Source: DASWID01 sp049682815 (GTDB lineage Bacteria; Desulfobacterota_D; UBA1144; Nemesobacterales; CSP1-2). Taken from it: a DNA stretch of 64,000 bases. The stretch spans positions 51,440 through 115,439 of the forward strand of contig JBAUII010000143.1 in the NCBI GenBank assembly GCA_049682815.1. Reading direction: 5' to 3'. The position numbers were made by a program, and so were the translations under genes. This document shows positions 27,133-36,127 of this stretch, in pieces (position 1 is the stretch's first letter; every line of letters starts with the position of its first letter). The notes beneath the pieces were generated by a model, which was not told where the DNA came from, did not search any database, and was given only the letters and a program-made list of their open reading frames with translations.

Positions 27133-28688
27133 CAACCAGCAAGAAAGAGATTAGCGTAATAATACCGACTTATAATCGGTGCGAATCGGTCTGCAGAACC
27201 GTAGAAGCACTTAAGGAACAGACATATTCACCAGGCATTACAGAGGTGATTATTGTAGCGGATGGGTGCACCGACAACACCGTCGACATTATGAGCAAAT
27301 ATCGTACTGCTTTCACGCTCAAAATCGTAGAACAAGCTAACCAGGGATTGGCGGCAGCGCGGAATAAGGGGGCAACTGAGGCAGAAGGCACTCTATTGGT
27401 ATTTCTCGATGATGATGTTGTCCCCACTCCCAACCTGTTAGAGGCCCACTTCAAAGCGCACCAAAAAAATAATGTCGATTTGGTTATTGGGTACTATCCC
27501 CCGGTTCTTACGAATTATTCAGACTACTTTGAGATGGGTGTTTGGGCCGCTTGGGAAAATATATTTTATCCCTTACGCTTCCCTGGACATCGTTTTAACT
27601 ATAACGACGTGAGCTTTGGCAACTCATCAATTCGATCTGAATTCTTTAAACAAACGGGCGGATTTAATCCCGAGTTTAGAACCTATGGCAGAGAGGACTG
27701 GGAGTACGGAATAAGGTTAATTAAGGCCGAAGCAAGATTTTTATTTACGTCTCAGGCAGTGGCTATACATTACCCAACTGTTGAACCATTGCGTTCACTC
27801 GGGCATAAGAGATACGAAGGTAAAGCAGATATAAGGCTTGGACGTTCGTATCCAGAGCTAAAACGAATCTTACCCGTAAGCAATCTCACTAAAACTGGAT
27901 TCTTTGACTCAGTCATTTTTTCAATCGCGCAAAAATTCCCGTCGACTGTCGATATATTTACCAGTGTTATGATGCGAGTTCTCAAGATTTTGGAACTACT
28001 TAAGCTAAGGCTACAATGGAGAATCCTCTGGGAATATCTGAGCGATCTTTGGTATTGTAGAGGAGTGCTAGAGGAATTCGGGTCTAAGGAAGGCCTGATG
28101 AAATATTTGGAAGAATCACTTCCCCTTTCGGATATCGAGGAAAATATAATCGAGATAGATCTTTCGAAAGGTATTAAAGAAGCAGAAAATCAAATAGATG
28201 CTCAGAAATCCTCAGGCGTAAATATTAAATTTAGCAGACATCTTGTTGGATTTATACCTCCAAAGCCAGGCGCGGAAAAACTCCGCGGAAAACATCTTCG
28301 AAATATCCTTGTAAATAATCTAGCGATTTCGTACCTGGAGGCACTTGCAATAGAAGGAGTAATTAATCGCGCCATGAACTCAATGAATATTCCATATCCT
28401 GATAATTTCGACGTAGAGGCTTGGATTGATGAATTGCGTGGCCAAAAGTTTTGGATGGACCTAAACTGGGGATACGCAAATATCTGGAAATGGCTGTCCA
28501 ACAAATCAAAGGCCTTTTGGAGACGAAACGCAAAAATAAAAGAAAAAGATATGAAAAAGAATTGGGCAGAAGATCGACTTTTTTACTTCGAAAGGCTTTC
28601 TAGCAAATATGATTTTGAAATAAGAGAAAACGAGAAGACCATCTCCGAACTAGCTAGCAACATCTCAACGCTCCGGAAAGTATCTTAG
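27129..28688 (+). CDS. family 2 glycosyltransferase with long C-terminal extension
   Basis: The first 270 residues are a GT-A domain: ISVIIPTYNRCESVCRTVEAL, VIIVADGCTDNT, VFLDDDVVPTPNLLEAH and FRTYGREDWEYGIRLIKA. The other 250 residues are not recognised. They contain a region around 340-440, then WMDLNWG (from Trp442) and a charged helical tail, KYDFEIRENEKTISEL, likely a coiled coil. The following gene product ends with a similar motif and coiled coil. It starts with ATGA overlap to the previous glycosyltransferase. Confidence 0.88.
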   Translation: MTTSKKEISVIIPTYNRCESVCRTVEALKEQTYSPGITEVIIVADGCTDNTVDIMSKYRTAFTLKIVEQANQGLAAARNKGATEAEGTLLVFLDDDVVPTPNLLEAHFKAHQKNNVDLVIGYYPPVLTNYSDYFEMGVWAAWENIFYPLRFPGHRFNYNDVSFGNSSIRSEFFKQTGGFNPEFRTYGREDWEYGIRLIKAEARFLFTSQAVAIHYPTVEPLRSLGHKRYEGKADIRLGRSYPELKRILPVSNLTKTGFFDSVIFSIAQKFPSTVDIFTSVMMRVLKILELLKLRLQWRILWEYLSDLWYCRGVLEEFGSKEGLMKYLEESLPLSDIEENIIEIDLSKGIKEAENQIDAQKSSGVNIKFSRHLVGFIPPKPGAEKLRGKHLRNILVNNLAISYLEALAIEGVINRAMNSMNIPYPDNFDVEAWIDELRGQKFWMDLNWGYANIWKWLSNKSKAFWRRNAKIKEKDMKKNWAEDRLFYFERLSSKYDFEIRENEKTISELASNISTLRKVS

Positions 28689-28724
28689 AATCGGCCAAAG
28701 AAAGAATAATTCAGATTTTTCACC

Positions 28725-29369
28725 ATGTGGTTCAACCCCTATAAAGAAAAAGGTTTTAATAAAATTATAAGAATTTATATTAGAAAAAAAGCTTTACTCG
28801 AGTTTGTTCCAGAATACGTCAGAAAAGTTATTTCCGACTCGTTCATTAACACGTTAATTCTATGGGTAACTTTGAAGATGGTATCGGGGATTTATGGACC
28901 GGAATCCTTTACCGACATAGTCCTTATCGCAGCATTCTATTCAGTCATCACTTCTATAGCAAGACCAGTTTTCTTGATGATATTCGCACCACTAATCCTC
29001 TTCTCGCTGGGGTCGTTCATAATGATAATAAATATTCTCATGCTATATCTCACTGCATGGTCTACTGATTTTTTCAATTTGCATTTTCACATCAGCTCTA
29101 TTTATTCGGCCACAGTTGGTGGCGTCTTAATAAGTCTCTTTCACTATGTCTTTAAGAGGTTAAGAGACACGGTTGATTCCCACATCACAGACATCGGAGA
29201 TCGTGATTGGATCATGGAACTTGAATGGGGACACTCTCATTTCACGAGAGAGGGTGGGAAATACGAAGCGATCGCAAACGAACGAGAATCGGTTGTCCAA
29301 AAACAAAAAGCCCAGATAAAGAACTTAAAACGAGAACTTGCCATTATAGAGAAAAAAGATCAAGACTAA
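28725..29369 (+). CDS. holin-IV-like (YvlD type) membrane protein with coiled-coil tail
   Basis: 214 residues. Residues of about 40-145 hold four hydrophobic segments with the pattern of the 4-TMS phage holin superfamily IV/YvlD proteins (AFYSVITSIARPVFL, PLILFSLGSFIMIINILMLY). These are widespread membrane proteins without a settled function. The last 50 residues are soluble: WIMELEWGHSHF (Trp162-Phe173) and a charged helix. The W-x-M-acidic-L-x-W-G motif also occurs in the preceding glycosyltransferase at the same position relative to its coiled coil, suggesting the two proteins interact. The gene begins 36 bases after the glycosyltransferase. Confidence 0.72.
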   Translation: MWFNPYKEKGFNKIIRIYIRKKALLEFVPEYVRKVISDSFINTLILWVTLKMVSGIYGPESFTDIVLIAAFYSVITSIARPVFLMIFAPLILFSLGSFIMIINILMLYLTAWSTDFFNLHFHISSIYSATVGGVLISLFHYVFKRLRDTVDSHITDIGDRDWIMELEWGHSHFTREGGKYEAIANERESVVQKQKAQIKNLKRELAIIEKKDQD

Positions 29370-29491
29370 ACGATACTAAAGTGCATTAGCTTAAGGGTAT
29401 CAGACTCTGATGGATTCCACAGGCGTCATATGTTCGGATTATTTATTAAACTATTCATTGGGAAAGTTAGTATTTTAATTCTCTCTTACTT

Positions 29492-31756
29492 ATGATTGAC
29501 CCAAAAAAGCCCGATTTTTCTAACACCCCGGTCTCTTCAACACGTCCGAACTTCGGCTATGAACCTTTCTGCCTAAACGCGACTCCCTACGTGACTATCA
29601 TAACGCCCTACTATAACACGGGACCAATATTCGATGAAACGGCTCGTTCTGTACTTCGGCAGTCATTTCAGCAATGGGAATGGTTAATCATAAATGACGG
29701 GTCGAGTGACCCGGCAGGTCTAGCTACGCTCGAATATTATAGAAACCTGGATAGTCGAATCAGGATAATTGATCAGGAAAGAAACCAAGGTCTCAGCGCC
29801 GCACGTAACACGGGCTTCAGAGCTTCACATTGCAGCTACATTGTACAACTAGATAGCGATGATATGTTAGAACCAACAGCAATAGAGAAGTGGTTGTGGT
29901 TTCTTGAATCATATCCCGACTTCTCTTTCTGCAAAGGCTACTCCGTGGGTTTTGGTGCCCAGGAATATCTTTGGGAGAAAGGATTTCACAACGGAAGGGA
30001 GTTTCTTATTGATAACCTGGTCGATCCTACAAGTATTATCCGCAAGCAGGTACACTCCACAGTCAAGGGATATGACGAGTCGCTGCGTGAGGGACTCGAG
30101 GATTGGGACTTCTGGCTTCACTGTGCTAGCTTGGGATACTGGGGAGGCAACATACCTGAATATCTAGACTGGTACCGGCGCAGACAAAGTCACGAAGACA
30201 GATGGTCAAATTGGGATAATGGTAAAAGACAACGGGACTTCCGTAAGAAACTGCGAGAGAGGTACACTAGGCTATGGAACGGATTCTTTCCGAATATTCA
30301 GCCTAATAGGGATGAGATTGGACCCATATCAGATGATTTACCTTGCGAGAATCTTCTCAAAAAAAATAAGCAGAGAATCCTCATGATCCTGCCCTGGCTG
30401 ACTGTAGGAGGAGCCGATAAATTCAATCTAGATCTACTACAACAACTAAACCGCGGAAATTACGAAATAACTATTGTTACAACACTCCGTGGCGACCATT
30501 CGTGGTTACCTTATTTCGGTTCTTATACGCCGGATATCTTCATACTCGACCACTTCTTAAGACTAAAAGATTATCCAAGATTTTTAAGATACTTGATTCA
30601 TTCCAGACAGATTGACCTGGTGATGATTTCACACAGCGAACTTGGCTATCAGTTATTACCGTACCTCCGCGCCCATTTCCCGGCTGTAACATTTGTGGAT
30701 TTTTGCCATGTCGAAGAAATGTACTGGAAAAATGGCGGATACCCACAAATGAGCGTGCAGTATCAGGAGTTATTTGATTTAAACATAGTCTCTTCCGAAT
30801 ACTTGAAGACATGGATGATCACCCGCGGTTCAAACCAGGAAAAAATCTCATTATGTTACACCAACATCGATGTTGAAAAATGGCACCCTTCCACTGAACT
30901 ACGTTCGAAGTTGAGGAAAGAATTAGCAATTGATGAAAAAACCCCGATAATATTATACTCTGCTCGCATTTGTTCGCAGAAGCAGCCTCGAGTTTTCGCC
31001 AATTCTCTCATCAAGCTTAGGGAAAGAACTCAGGACTTCATTGCAGTGGTTGCCGGGGACGGGCCTGATTTAAAACGCTTGCAAAGTTATGTTATCGGAA
31101 AAAAATTAACCAAAAGGGTATTTTTTACAGGAGCCGTCTCCAACCAGCGGGTGCGGGAATTGATGGCTGCATCGGATATTTTTTTCTTACCCTCCAAGTG
31201 GGAGGGTATATCCCTATCAATATATGAAGCCATGGCTTCTGGATTACCTGTCATCGGAGCCGACGTAGGCGGTCAGAAGGAATTGCTGACTCCCGAATGT
31301 GGTGTCCTCTTACCACCCAGCGACGAAGAAACCGAAGCCACTGAATATTCCGAACTCCTGTACGGGTTGATACTTGATCCAAATTCTCGCAAGAATTTAG
31401 GTAATGCGGGCAGACAGCGCGTGGTCAATTCCTTCCGCTTAGATCAAATGGGGGATAGAATGGCTTCCCTAATTGAAGAGGCAATAAAATCACACAAGGC
31501 GAAGCATTTCTCCGACATGAGCATAAACCTCGGACGAGCACTGGCATCTCAGGCGATTGAAATTACACAGATTTCTCAGAAGGCAACCGAATTATCGTTA
31601 GGAAATGAGGCTTTAGATGTAAGGTTAAGGGTCTTCCTATTAATCAAAAAGATCTCTGAACCATTCTTCCTCTGGGGGGTTGACAGAGGGTGGACCTGGC
31701 TATTCCCACTGTCGGAAAGGGTAAAACGCGTTTTATTACCTAGCTCTAAGCCTTAA
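29492..31756 (+). CDS. bifunctional GT2-GT4 glycosyltransferase
   Basis: 754 residues made of two glycosyltransferase folds. Residues of about 33-260 are GT2 (YVTIITPYYNTGPIFDETAR, NDGSSDPAG, VQLDSDDMLEPTAI, then GLEDWDFWLH). Residues of about 295-660 are GT4, a GT-B retaining enzyme (RILMILPWLTVGGADKFNL, then MAASDIFFLPSKWEGISLSIYEAMASGLPVIG as two adjoining motifs, containing the E-x7-E pattern). It could add two successive sugars of a repeat. The last 90 residues are helical with one hydrophobic patch. Confidence 0.9.
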   Translation: MIDPKKPDFSNTPVSSTRPNFGYEPFCLNATPYVTIITPYYNTGPIFDETARSVLRQSFQQWEWLIINDGSSDPAGLATLEYYRNLDSRIRIIDQERNQGLSAARNTGFRASHCSYIVQLDSDDMLEPTAIEKWLWFLESYPDFSFCKGYSVGFGAQEYLWEKGFHNGREFLIDNLVDPTSIIRKQVHSTVKGYDESLREGLEDWDFWLHCASLGYWGGNIPEYLDWYRRRQSHEDRWSNWDNGKRQRDFRKKLRERYTRLWNGFFPNIQPNRDEIGPISDDLPCENLLKKNKQRILMILPWLTVGGADKFNLDLLQQLNRGNYEITIVTTLRGDHSWLPYFGSYTPDIFILDHFLRLKDYPRFLRYLIHSRQIDLVMISHSELGYQLLPYLRAHFPAVTFVDFCHVEEMYWKNGGYPQMSVQYQELFDLNIVSSEYLKTWMITRGSNQEKISLCYTNIDVEKWHPSTELRSKLRKELAIDEKTPIILYSARICSQKQPRVFANSLIKLRERTQDFIAVVAGDGPDLKRLQSYVIGKKLTKRVFFTGAVSNQRVRELMAASDIFFLPSKWEGISLSIYEAMASGLPVIGADVGGQKELLTPECGVLLPPSDEETEATEYSELLYGLILDPNSRKNLGNAGRQRVVNSFRLDQMGDRMASLIEEAIKSHKAKHFSDMSINLGRALASQAIEITQISQKATELSLGNEALDVRLRVFLLIKKISEPFFLWGVDRGWTWLFPLSERVKRVLLPSSKP

Positions 31757-31847
31757 AATTTTATTAAGCGTTTTTTCATTATTTTCCCTATTTACAGATT
31801 ATTTTTGAAGATCCGCTTAAAAAACAAACACTACTTTATCTTATAAA

Positions 31848-34043
31848 ATGATTCAGTCTAAAATAAAAATAGGGCATCAAAGTAATTTAATTTTATTGAT
31901 TCTCTTGGTGGTGATATCTATATTAGTCACGTATTTATATGTTAGTAATGAACGTTTATTCTATTTTTGGGATTATGCTTCGTATCAAGATCATGCCATC
32001 TCAAAATCAATTTATTTTCGCAACTTATCAAAAACCTCGGTGCAAGATTTCATTCGAGCAATCAAAGATATCTGGGTGTCGACTGGTTATGATTACAGCG
32101 ACATATATACACTTCTTATCACTCCTTTCATAATATTGAAAGGTGATTCCCGGATTGTTTATATCTCGGCTCTGGCAGTTTTATACTTGATCCCTTTCCT
32201 GCTCATTATGGGAGCACTATCAGCTAAGCTAATCCTCGATAGAGGCCGACACGTATTTTGGTCGGCAACTTTTCTTAGCCTCTTCATGCCAGCATTATGG
32301 ATCCCTACACTATATGGCTATCCGGATATCGGAGCCGCCGCATTATTTGCTCTGGCACTTCTCCTTTATGTTTCAGACCCAAAACTAAGTCATTGGTGGC
32401 AAATTATTTTAATTGGATTATTTATTTCCTTGTCGATCCTTTTTAGACGCCATTATGCCTATGATGCCATTTCATTCTTTGTGACTATCTCATTAATTAC
32501 AATATTTTTATTTATCAAAGGGCTAATATACGAACCCAACAAAACTTCCCATGAATTCTCAAAGTACATTCTCCGAATTGGATTTACAGTATTCGTCACT
32601 GTGCTAGCTTTGGCAATAATTGGATGGCCTTTTATAAATAGAGTTCTCAATACGGATTTTCGCCAGATATACTCGTCTTGGTATGTTCCCTATAATACCG
32701 GTCTTTTTTATTATACATACTTCTATGGTTGGGGCATCGTAATCCTTGCCTTGTTAGGTTTTATTCTGGGAATTGTTACAAATGTTCTAAATCGGTTTAT
32801 AGCACTGTTCTTTTGTATATTTACGGCCTATGCTCTCACCCAGTGGATATTCTTCGTTAAGCAACTTGGCATCCATTACACGTTACACTTTACCACATGG
32901 ATAATTTTAGGATTGGTCGCCTTCTTGTGGACGGTGTGGATAAGACTCAAGGGAAAATCTCGAGCAATTGTCGTTTTAGCCCTCATAATTTTCCTCTCGA
33001 TAAATGCCGCCTATGGACTAATGCCCTTTAATGAATACTTGGATAATCTTCCTGGGCCTGGAACCTTTGGAAATCACTTCCAGAAAGTTTTTTCAGCTAA
33101 CTACCCACCTCAAAGACGCGACGATTATGGAGAAATAGTAAGATTAGTCGATTACATGCATGACGTAAGCGTCGCGAGTGACCCAATCTATGTTGTTGCA
33201 TCATCGGGGATCATTAATGACGACATCTTGTGGCATGCAAACCGTTCCCTATATGAGGATGTTTTATCAGTATCCGCAGATGAATTCTGGGATAATAAGA
33301 CGCTGGATATCTTGCATTGGATTCCATTTGCAGATTCAAAGCACCCCTACCCCTTGGAGCAATTGTTATACTCAGAATTTATTATTGTAGCAAATCCATT
33401 CCAGAAACATCTAGAAAGCAAAGAACACGACGTATTAAAGGTAGCATTTGAAATTTTCAGCGATAACTGGGAATTTGCCAAAGACTTCATTCAACTCCCC
33501 GAGGAATTTAATCTAAATGAAAATGTTGAAGTAAGGGTTTATAAGAGAATAAGACCAACTTCTCTACAAACAAGTATACACACATTAAAAAAAATGCAGG
33601 ATTATGTTGGTGAAAGACCCGGAGGCCAGAGCAGTTGGATTATTCTAAGTGACGTCCCTGATAATCATGTCTTTAAAGCCCGAAACAACATCTACCATAT
33701 AGAAACCATTAAAAATTACTTCAAAAAATCTAATCAAATTTCTCTTGTCTATTTAGATAATCGTCAAGGCAATGCAGTAGTTGCAGCCGATCTTCATTAC
33801 CGGGATGAGCACTGCGCAGGGCTTGCAATTAGAGTATCTAATATTGATGAAAATGCGAAGGAATTACATTATTCAAAAACAATTCATAAACCTGATGATG
33901 AGGCCAAATTCGAGCTCAACCTAGAGACCAAAAGCCCAGGTTATCTTTTACTTGAAATATCGCCCTATCGTTATGAAAAAAAACCGAATTGCGATTGTTC
34001 ATTTACAATTGACAACCTTAAGGTTTCATATAAAGACTCTTAA
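31848..34043 (+). CDS. polytopic GT-C-like membrane protein 3
   Basis: 731 residues. About ten hydrophobic segments fill the first 400; the last 330 are soluble and would lie in the periplasm. The first loop contains FWDYASYQDHA, with acidic residues where GT-C enzymes bind the metal or donor phosphate. It is the largest of the seven GT-C-like proteins here. The soluble part shows no motif I recognise but ends in a beta-rich stretch (CAGLAIRVSNIDENAKEL) that may bind carbohydrate. Confidence 0.62.
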   Translation: MIQSKIKIGHQSNLILLILLVVISILVTYLYVSNERLFYFWDYASYQDHAISKSIYFRNLSKTSVQDFIRAIKDIWVSTGYDYSDIYTLLITPFIILKGDSRIVYISALAVLYLIPFLLIMGALSAKLILDRGRHVFWSATFLSLFMPALWIPTLYGYPDIGAAALFALALLLYVSDPKLSHWWQIILIGLFISLSILFRRHYAYDAISFFVTISLITIFLFIKGLIYEPNKTSHEFSKYILRIGFTVFVTVLALAIIGWPFINRVLNTDFRQIYSSWYVPYNTGLFYYTYFYGWGIVILALLGFILGIVTNVLNRFIALFFCIFTAYALTQWIFFVKQLGIHYTLHFTTWIILGLVAFLWTVWIRLKGKSRAIVVLALIIFLSINAAYGLMPFNEYLDNLPGPGTFGNHFQKVFSANYPPQRRDDYGEIVRLVDYMHDVSVASDPIYVVASSGIINDDILWHANRSLYEDVLSVSADEFWDNKTLDILHWIPFADSKHPYPLEQLLYSEFIIVANPFQKHLESKEHDVLKVAFEIFSDNWEFAKDFIQLPEEFNLNENVEVRVYKRIRPTSLQTSIHTLKKMQDYVGERPGGQSSWIILSDVPDNHVFKARNNIYHIETIKNYFKKSNQISLVYLDNRQGNAVVAADLHYRDEHCAGLAIRVSNIDENAKELHYSKTIHKPDDEAKFELNLETKSPGYLLLEISPYRYEKKPNCDCSFTIDNLKVSYKDS

Positions 34044-34095
34044 ATTCGTAACACAAATATACAATCATAAATCAAGATGGAGGGAATGTTAAAAA

Positions 34096-34908
34096 ATGCT
34101 TTACGCCTTTAAGGTCAAACTTCTTAAGAATAAAAGGATAAATTATATATGGAGATATTGGCATGCTCGCAGAGGAGTGGATGTTGGCGAGTATAAACAT
34201 CTACCAGATTATGTTCGAAAATATGCACCCGGCAAAAGCTTCGCTGATATCGGATGTATGTGGGGAGTAAATGGAGAATACGCATTTATCGCGGAAGAGG
34301 CGGGTGCAACAACTGTGAAATGCGTCGACGTGTTTGGTCCAACCCCCGAATTTGAAGAAAAGAAAAAAGCACTTAATTCGAATCTTGAATTCATACTTGG
34401 TGATATTACTCAAACTGAAACTATAAAAAGAATTGGAAAAGTGGACGTAGTCTTATGCGCTGGAGTATTGTACCATCATCCAAGCCCGTTTGATGTCCTT
34501 GTATCATTAAGAAAGATTTGCTCGCAGACCCTAATACTGAGAACGTTCACAATTCCTGAAAATAAAGGGCTTCCCAATACAGCGGTTTTTTTTCCAATGC
34601 TGAAAAAGAATGATAGAAAGTTATGGAACTTACAGAGCCTAGGCGTTGGATGGCAAGAAGGGATCACAGATGAATTCAATCGTAATAAAGGTTACAGCAA
34701 TTGGTTTTGGGGATTTACTCCGAGTTGTGTAATTTCATTGCTCGAGACAGTTGGATTTCACGTTGACCATCGTGCTACCGAGCCGTTCGCACAAAATATT
34801 ATATGTAGTGTCGAATCAAAACCGTTTGAACATAGCTTGCCGACCGAAGAGGAAGCACGAAAAATGGGTGAGGAAATATCTGCGGCAGGTACAGCCCACC
34901 CAGCATGA
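34096..34908 (+). CDS. SAM-dependent methyltransferase
   Basis: 270 residues with a class I Rossmann methyltransferase core: motif I FADIGCMWGVNGEYA (from residue 49), acidic motif II in VKCVDVFGPT, and motif IV DVVLCAGVLYHHPSPFDVL. The sequence resembles methyltransferases annotated in glycan loci, so a sugar hydroxyl or a chain-terminal position is a plausible target. Terminal methylation is a known stop signal read by Wzt-type exporters. A GGAGGG lies about 11 bases before the ATG. Confidence 0.82.
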   Translation: MLYAFKVKLLKNKRINYIWRYWHARRGVDVGEYKHLPDYVRKYAPGKSFADIGCMWGVNGEYAFIAEEAGATTVKCVDVFGPTPEFEEKKKALNSNLEFILGDITQTETIKRIGKVDVVLCAGVLYHHPSPFDVLVSLRKICSQTLILRTFTIPENKGLPNTAVFFPMLKKNDRKLWNLQSLGVGWQEGITDEFNRNKGYSNWFWGFTPSCVISLLETVGFHVDHRATEPFAQNIICSVESKPFEHSLPTEEEARKMGEEISAAGTAHPA

Positions 34909-35059
34909 TCTTTTGATATTTTTGAATAATAGATTTGAAACTCAATTAAGATAATCTTACTCGGAGACTCATCTTAATGAGATTCCTAATTACATTTTTC
35001 TGTTAAATGTTCTAATGATTTTTCTGATAAAATAATTTGGATAAGGATCACATTAGTAT

Positions 35060-36124
35060 ATGGAAATTGTTTTAGTGACTGGATCGGCAGGACTGGTGGG
35101 CTCAGAATCAGTAACATTCTTTTGCAATCGAGGCTATACCGTCGTTGGAATTGATAATAATATGCGAAAGTTGTTTTTCGGCAATGAAGCCTCAACCGAT
35201 TGGATTCGAGATAGACTCATAGAAGAATTTGGAATGAAATACGTACATCATGATGTTGACATCCGTGATGAAAAAATGATAGATAAAATATTCGACTCCT
35301 ATGGAAAGGACATCTCTTTAGTAATCCATGCAGCTGCCCAACCCTCTCATGACTGGGCAGCCAAAGATCCATATACAGATTTTACAATCAACGCTAACGG
35401 AACCTTGACTTTATTGGAAGATACCCGCAAACACTGCCCGGAGGCCACTTTTATTTTTTGCTCCACGAATAAGGTTTACGGTGACAACCCTAATCTATTA
35501 CCCTTAGTGGAGAAGGACACTCGCTGGGAAATTGAAGAAGAGCATCCATATTATCATGGAATTAATGAAACAATGAGCATTGATCATTGCAAACATTCTC
35601 TATTCGGTTCTTCAAAGGCTTCCGCAGATATTCTTGTTCAGGAATATGGTAGGTACTTTGGAATTAAAACAGCATGCTTCAGAGCTGGTTGCATAACAGG
35701 ACCCAACCATTCTGGTGCAGAATTGCATGGTTTTCTCTCATACTTGATGAAATGTACGATGACCGGTAATCATTTCACGATTTATGGATACAAAGGTAAA
35801 CAGGTTAGAGACAGTATACACAGCTATGATTTGCTAAATACCTTCTATCATTTTTATCAATCACCGCGCTCAGGTGAGGTATATAATATTGGAGGTGGTC
35901 GATTTAGTAATTGCTCGGTCTTGGAGGCTATCAAAATTTGCGAAGAAATCACAGGGAGGAAGCTAAATTGGAGTTACGAAGAATCCGGTCGAATTGGTGA
36001 CCACATATGGTGGATCAGTGATATCAGCAAGTTCAAAAGTCACTATCCTGAATGGAATCTGACTTATTCTGTTATCGAGATCCTGAGAGAGATATATGGC
36101 ATTAATTCGAAGCGATGGGTGTAA
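35060..36124 (+). CDS. NAD-dependent NDP-sugar epimerase/dehydratase (CDP-paratose epimerase-like)
   Basis: An extended SDR of 354 residues. The NAD site is TGSAGLVGSE near the N-terminus, followed by IHAAAQPSHDWA and the catalytic Ser/Thr region FCSTNKVYG. The overall pattern (TNKVYGDNPN, ACFRAGCITGPNHSG, GKQVRDSIHSYDL) matches the CDP-tyvelose/paratose epimerase-like branch. The expected YxxxK reads FGSSK, so the tyrosine is replaced by phenylalanine while the lysine is kept. Whether this is normal for the subgroup or marks loss of activity cannot be settled here. Its stop lies three bases before the next start. Confidence 0.85.
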   Translation: MEIVLVTGSAGLVGSESVTFFCNRGYTVVGIDNNMRKLFFGNEASTDWIRDRLIEEFGMKYVHHDVDIRDEKMIDKIFDSYGKDISLVIHAAAQPSHDWAAKDPYTDFTINANGTLTLLEDTRKHCPEATFIFCSTNKVYGDNPNLLPLVEKDTRWEIEEEHPYYHGINETMSIDHCKHSLFGSSKASADILVQEYGRYFGIKTACFRAGCITGPNHSGAELHGFLSYLMKCTMTGNHFTIYGYKGKQVRDSIHSYDLLNTFYHFYQSPRSGEVYNIGGGRFSNCSVLEAIKICEEITGRKLNWSYEESGRIGDHIWWISDISKFKSHYPEWNLTYSVIEILREIYGINSKRWV

Positions 36125-36127
36125 AGC

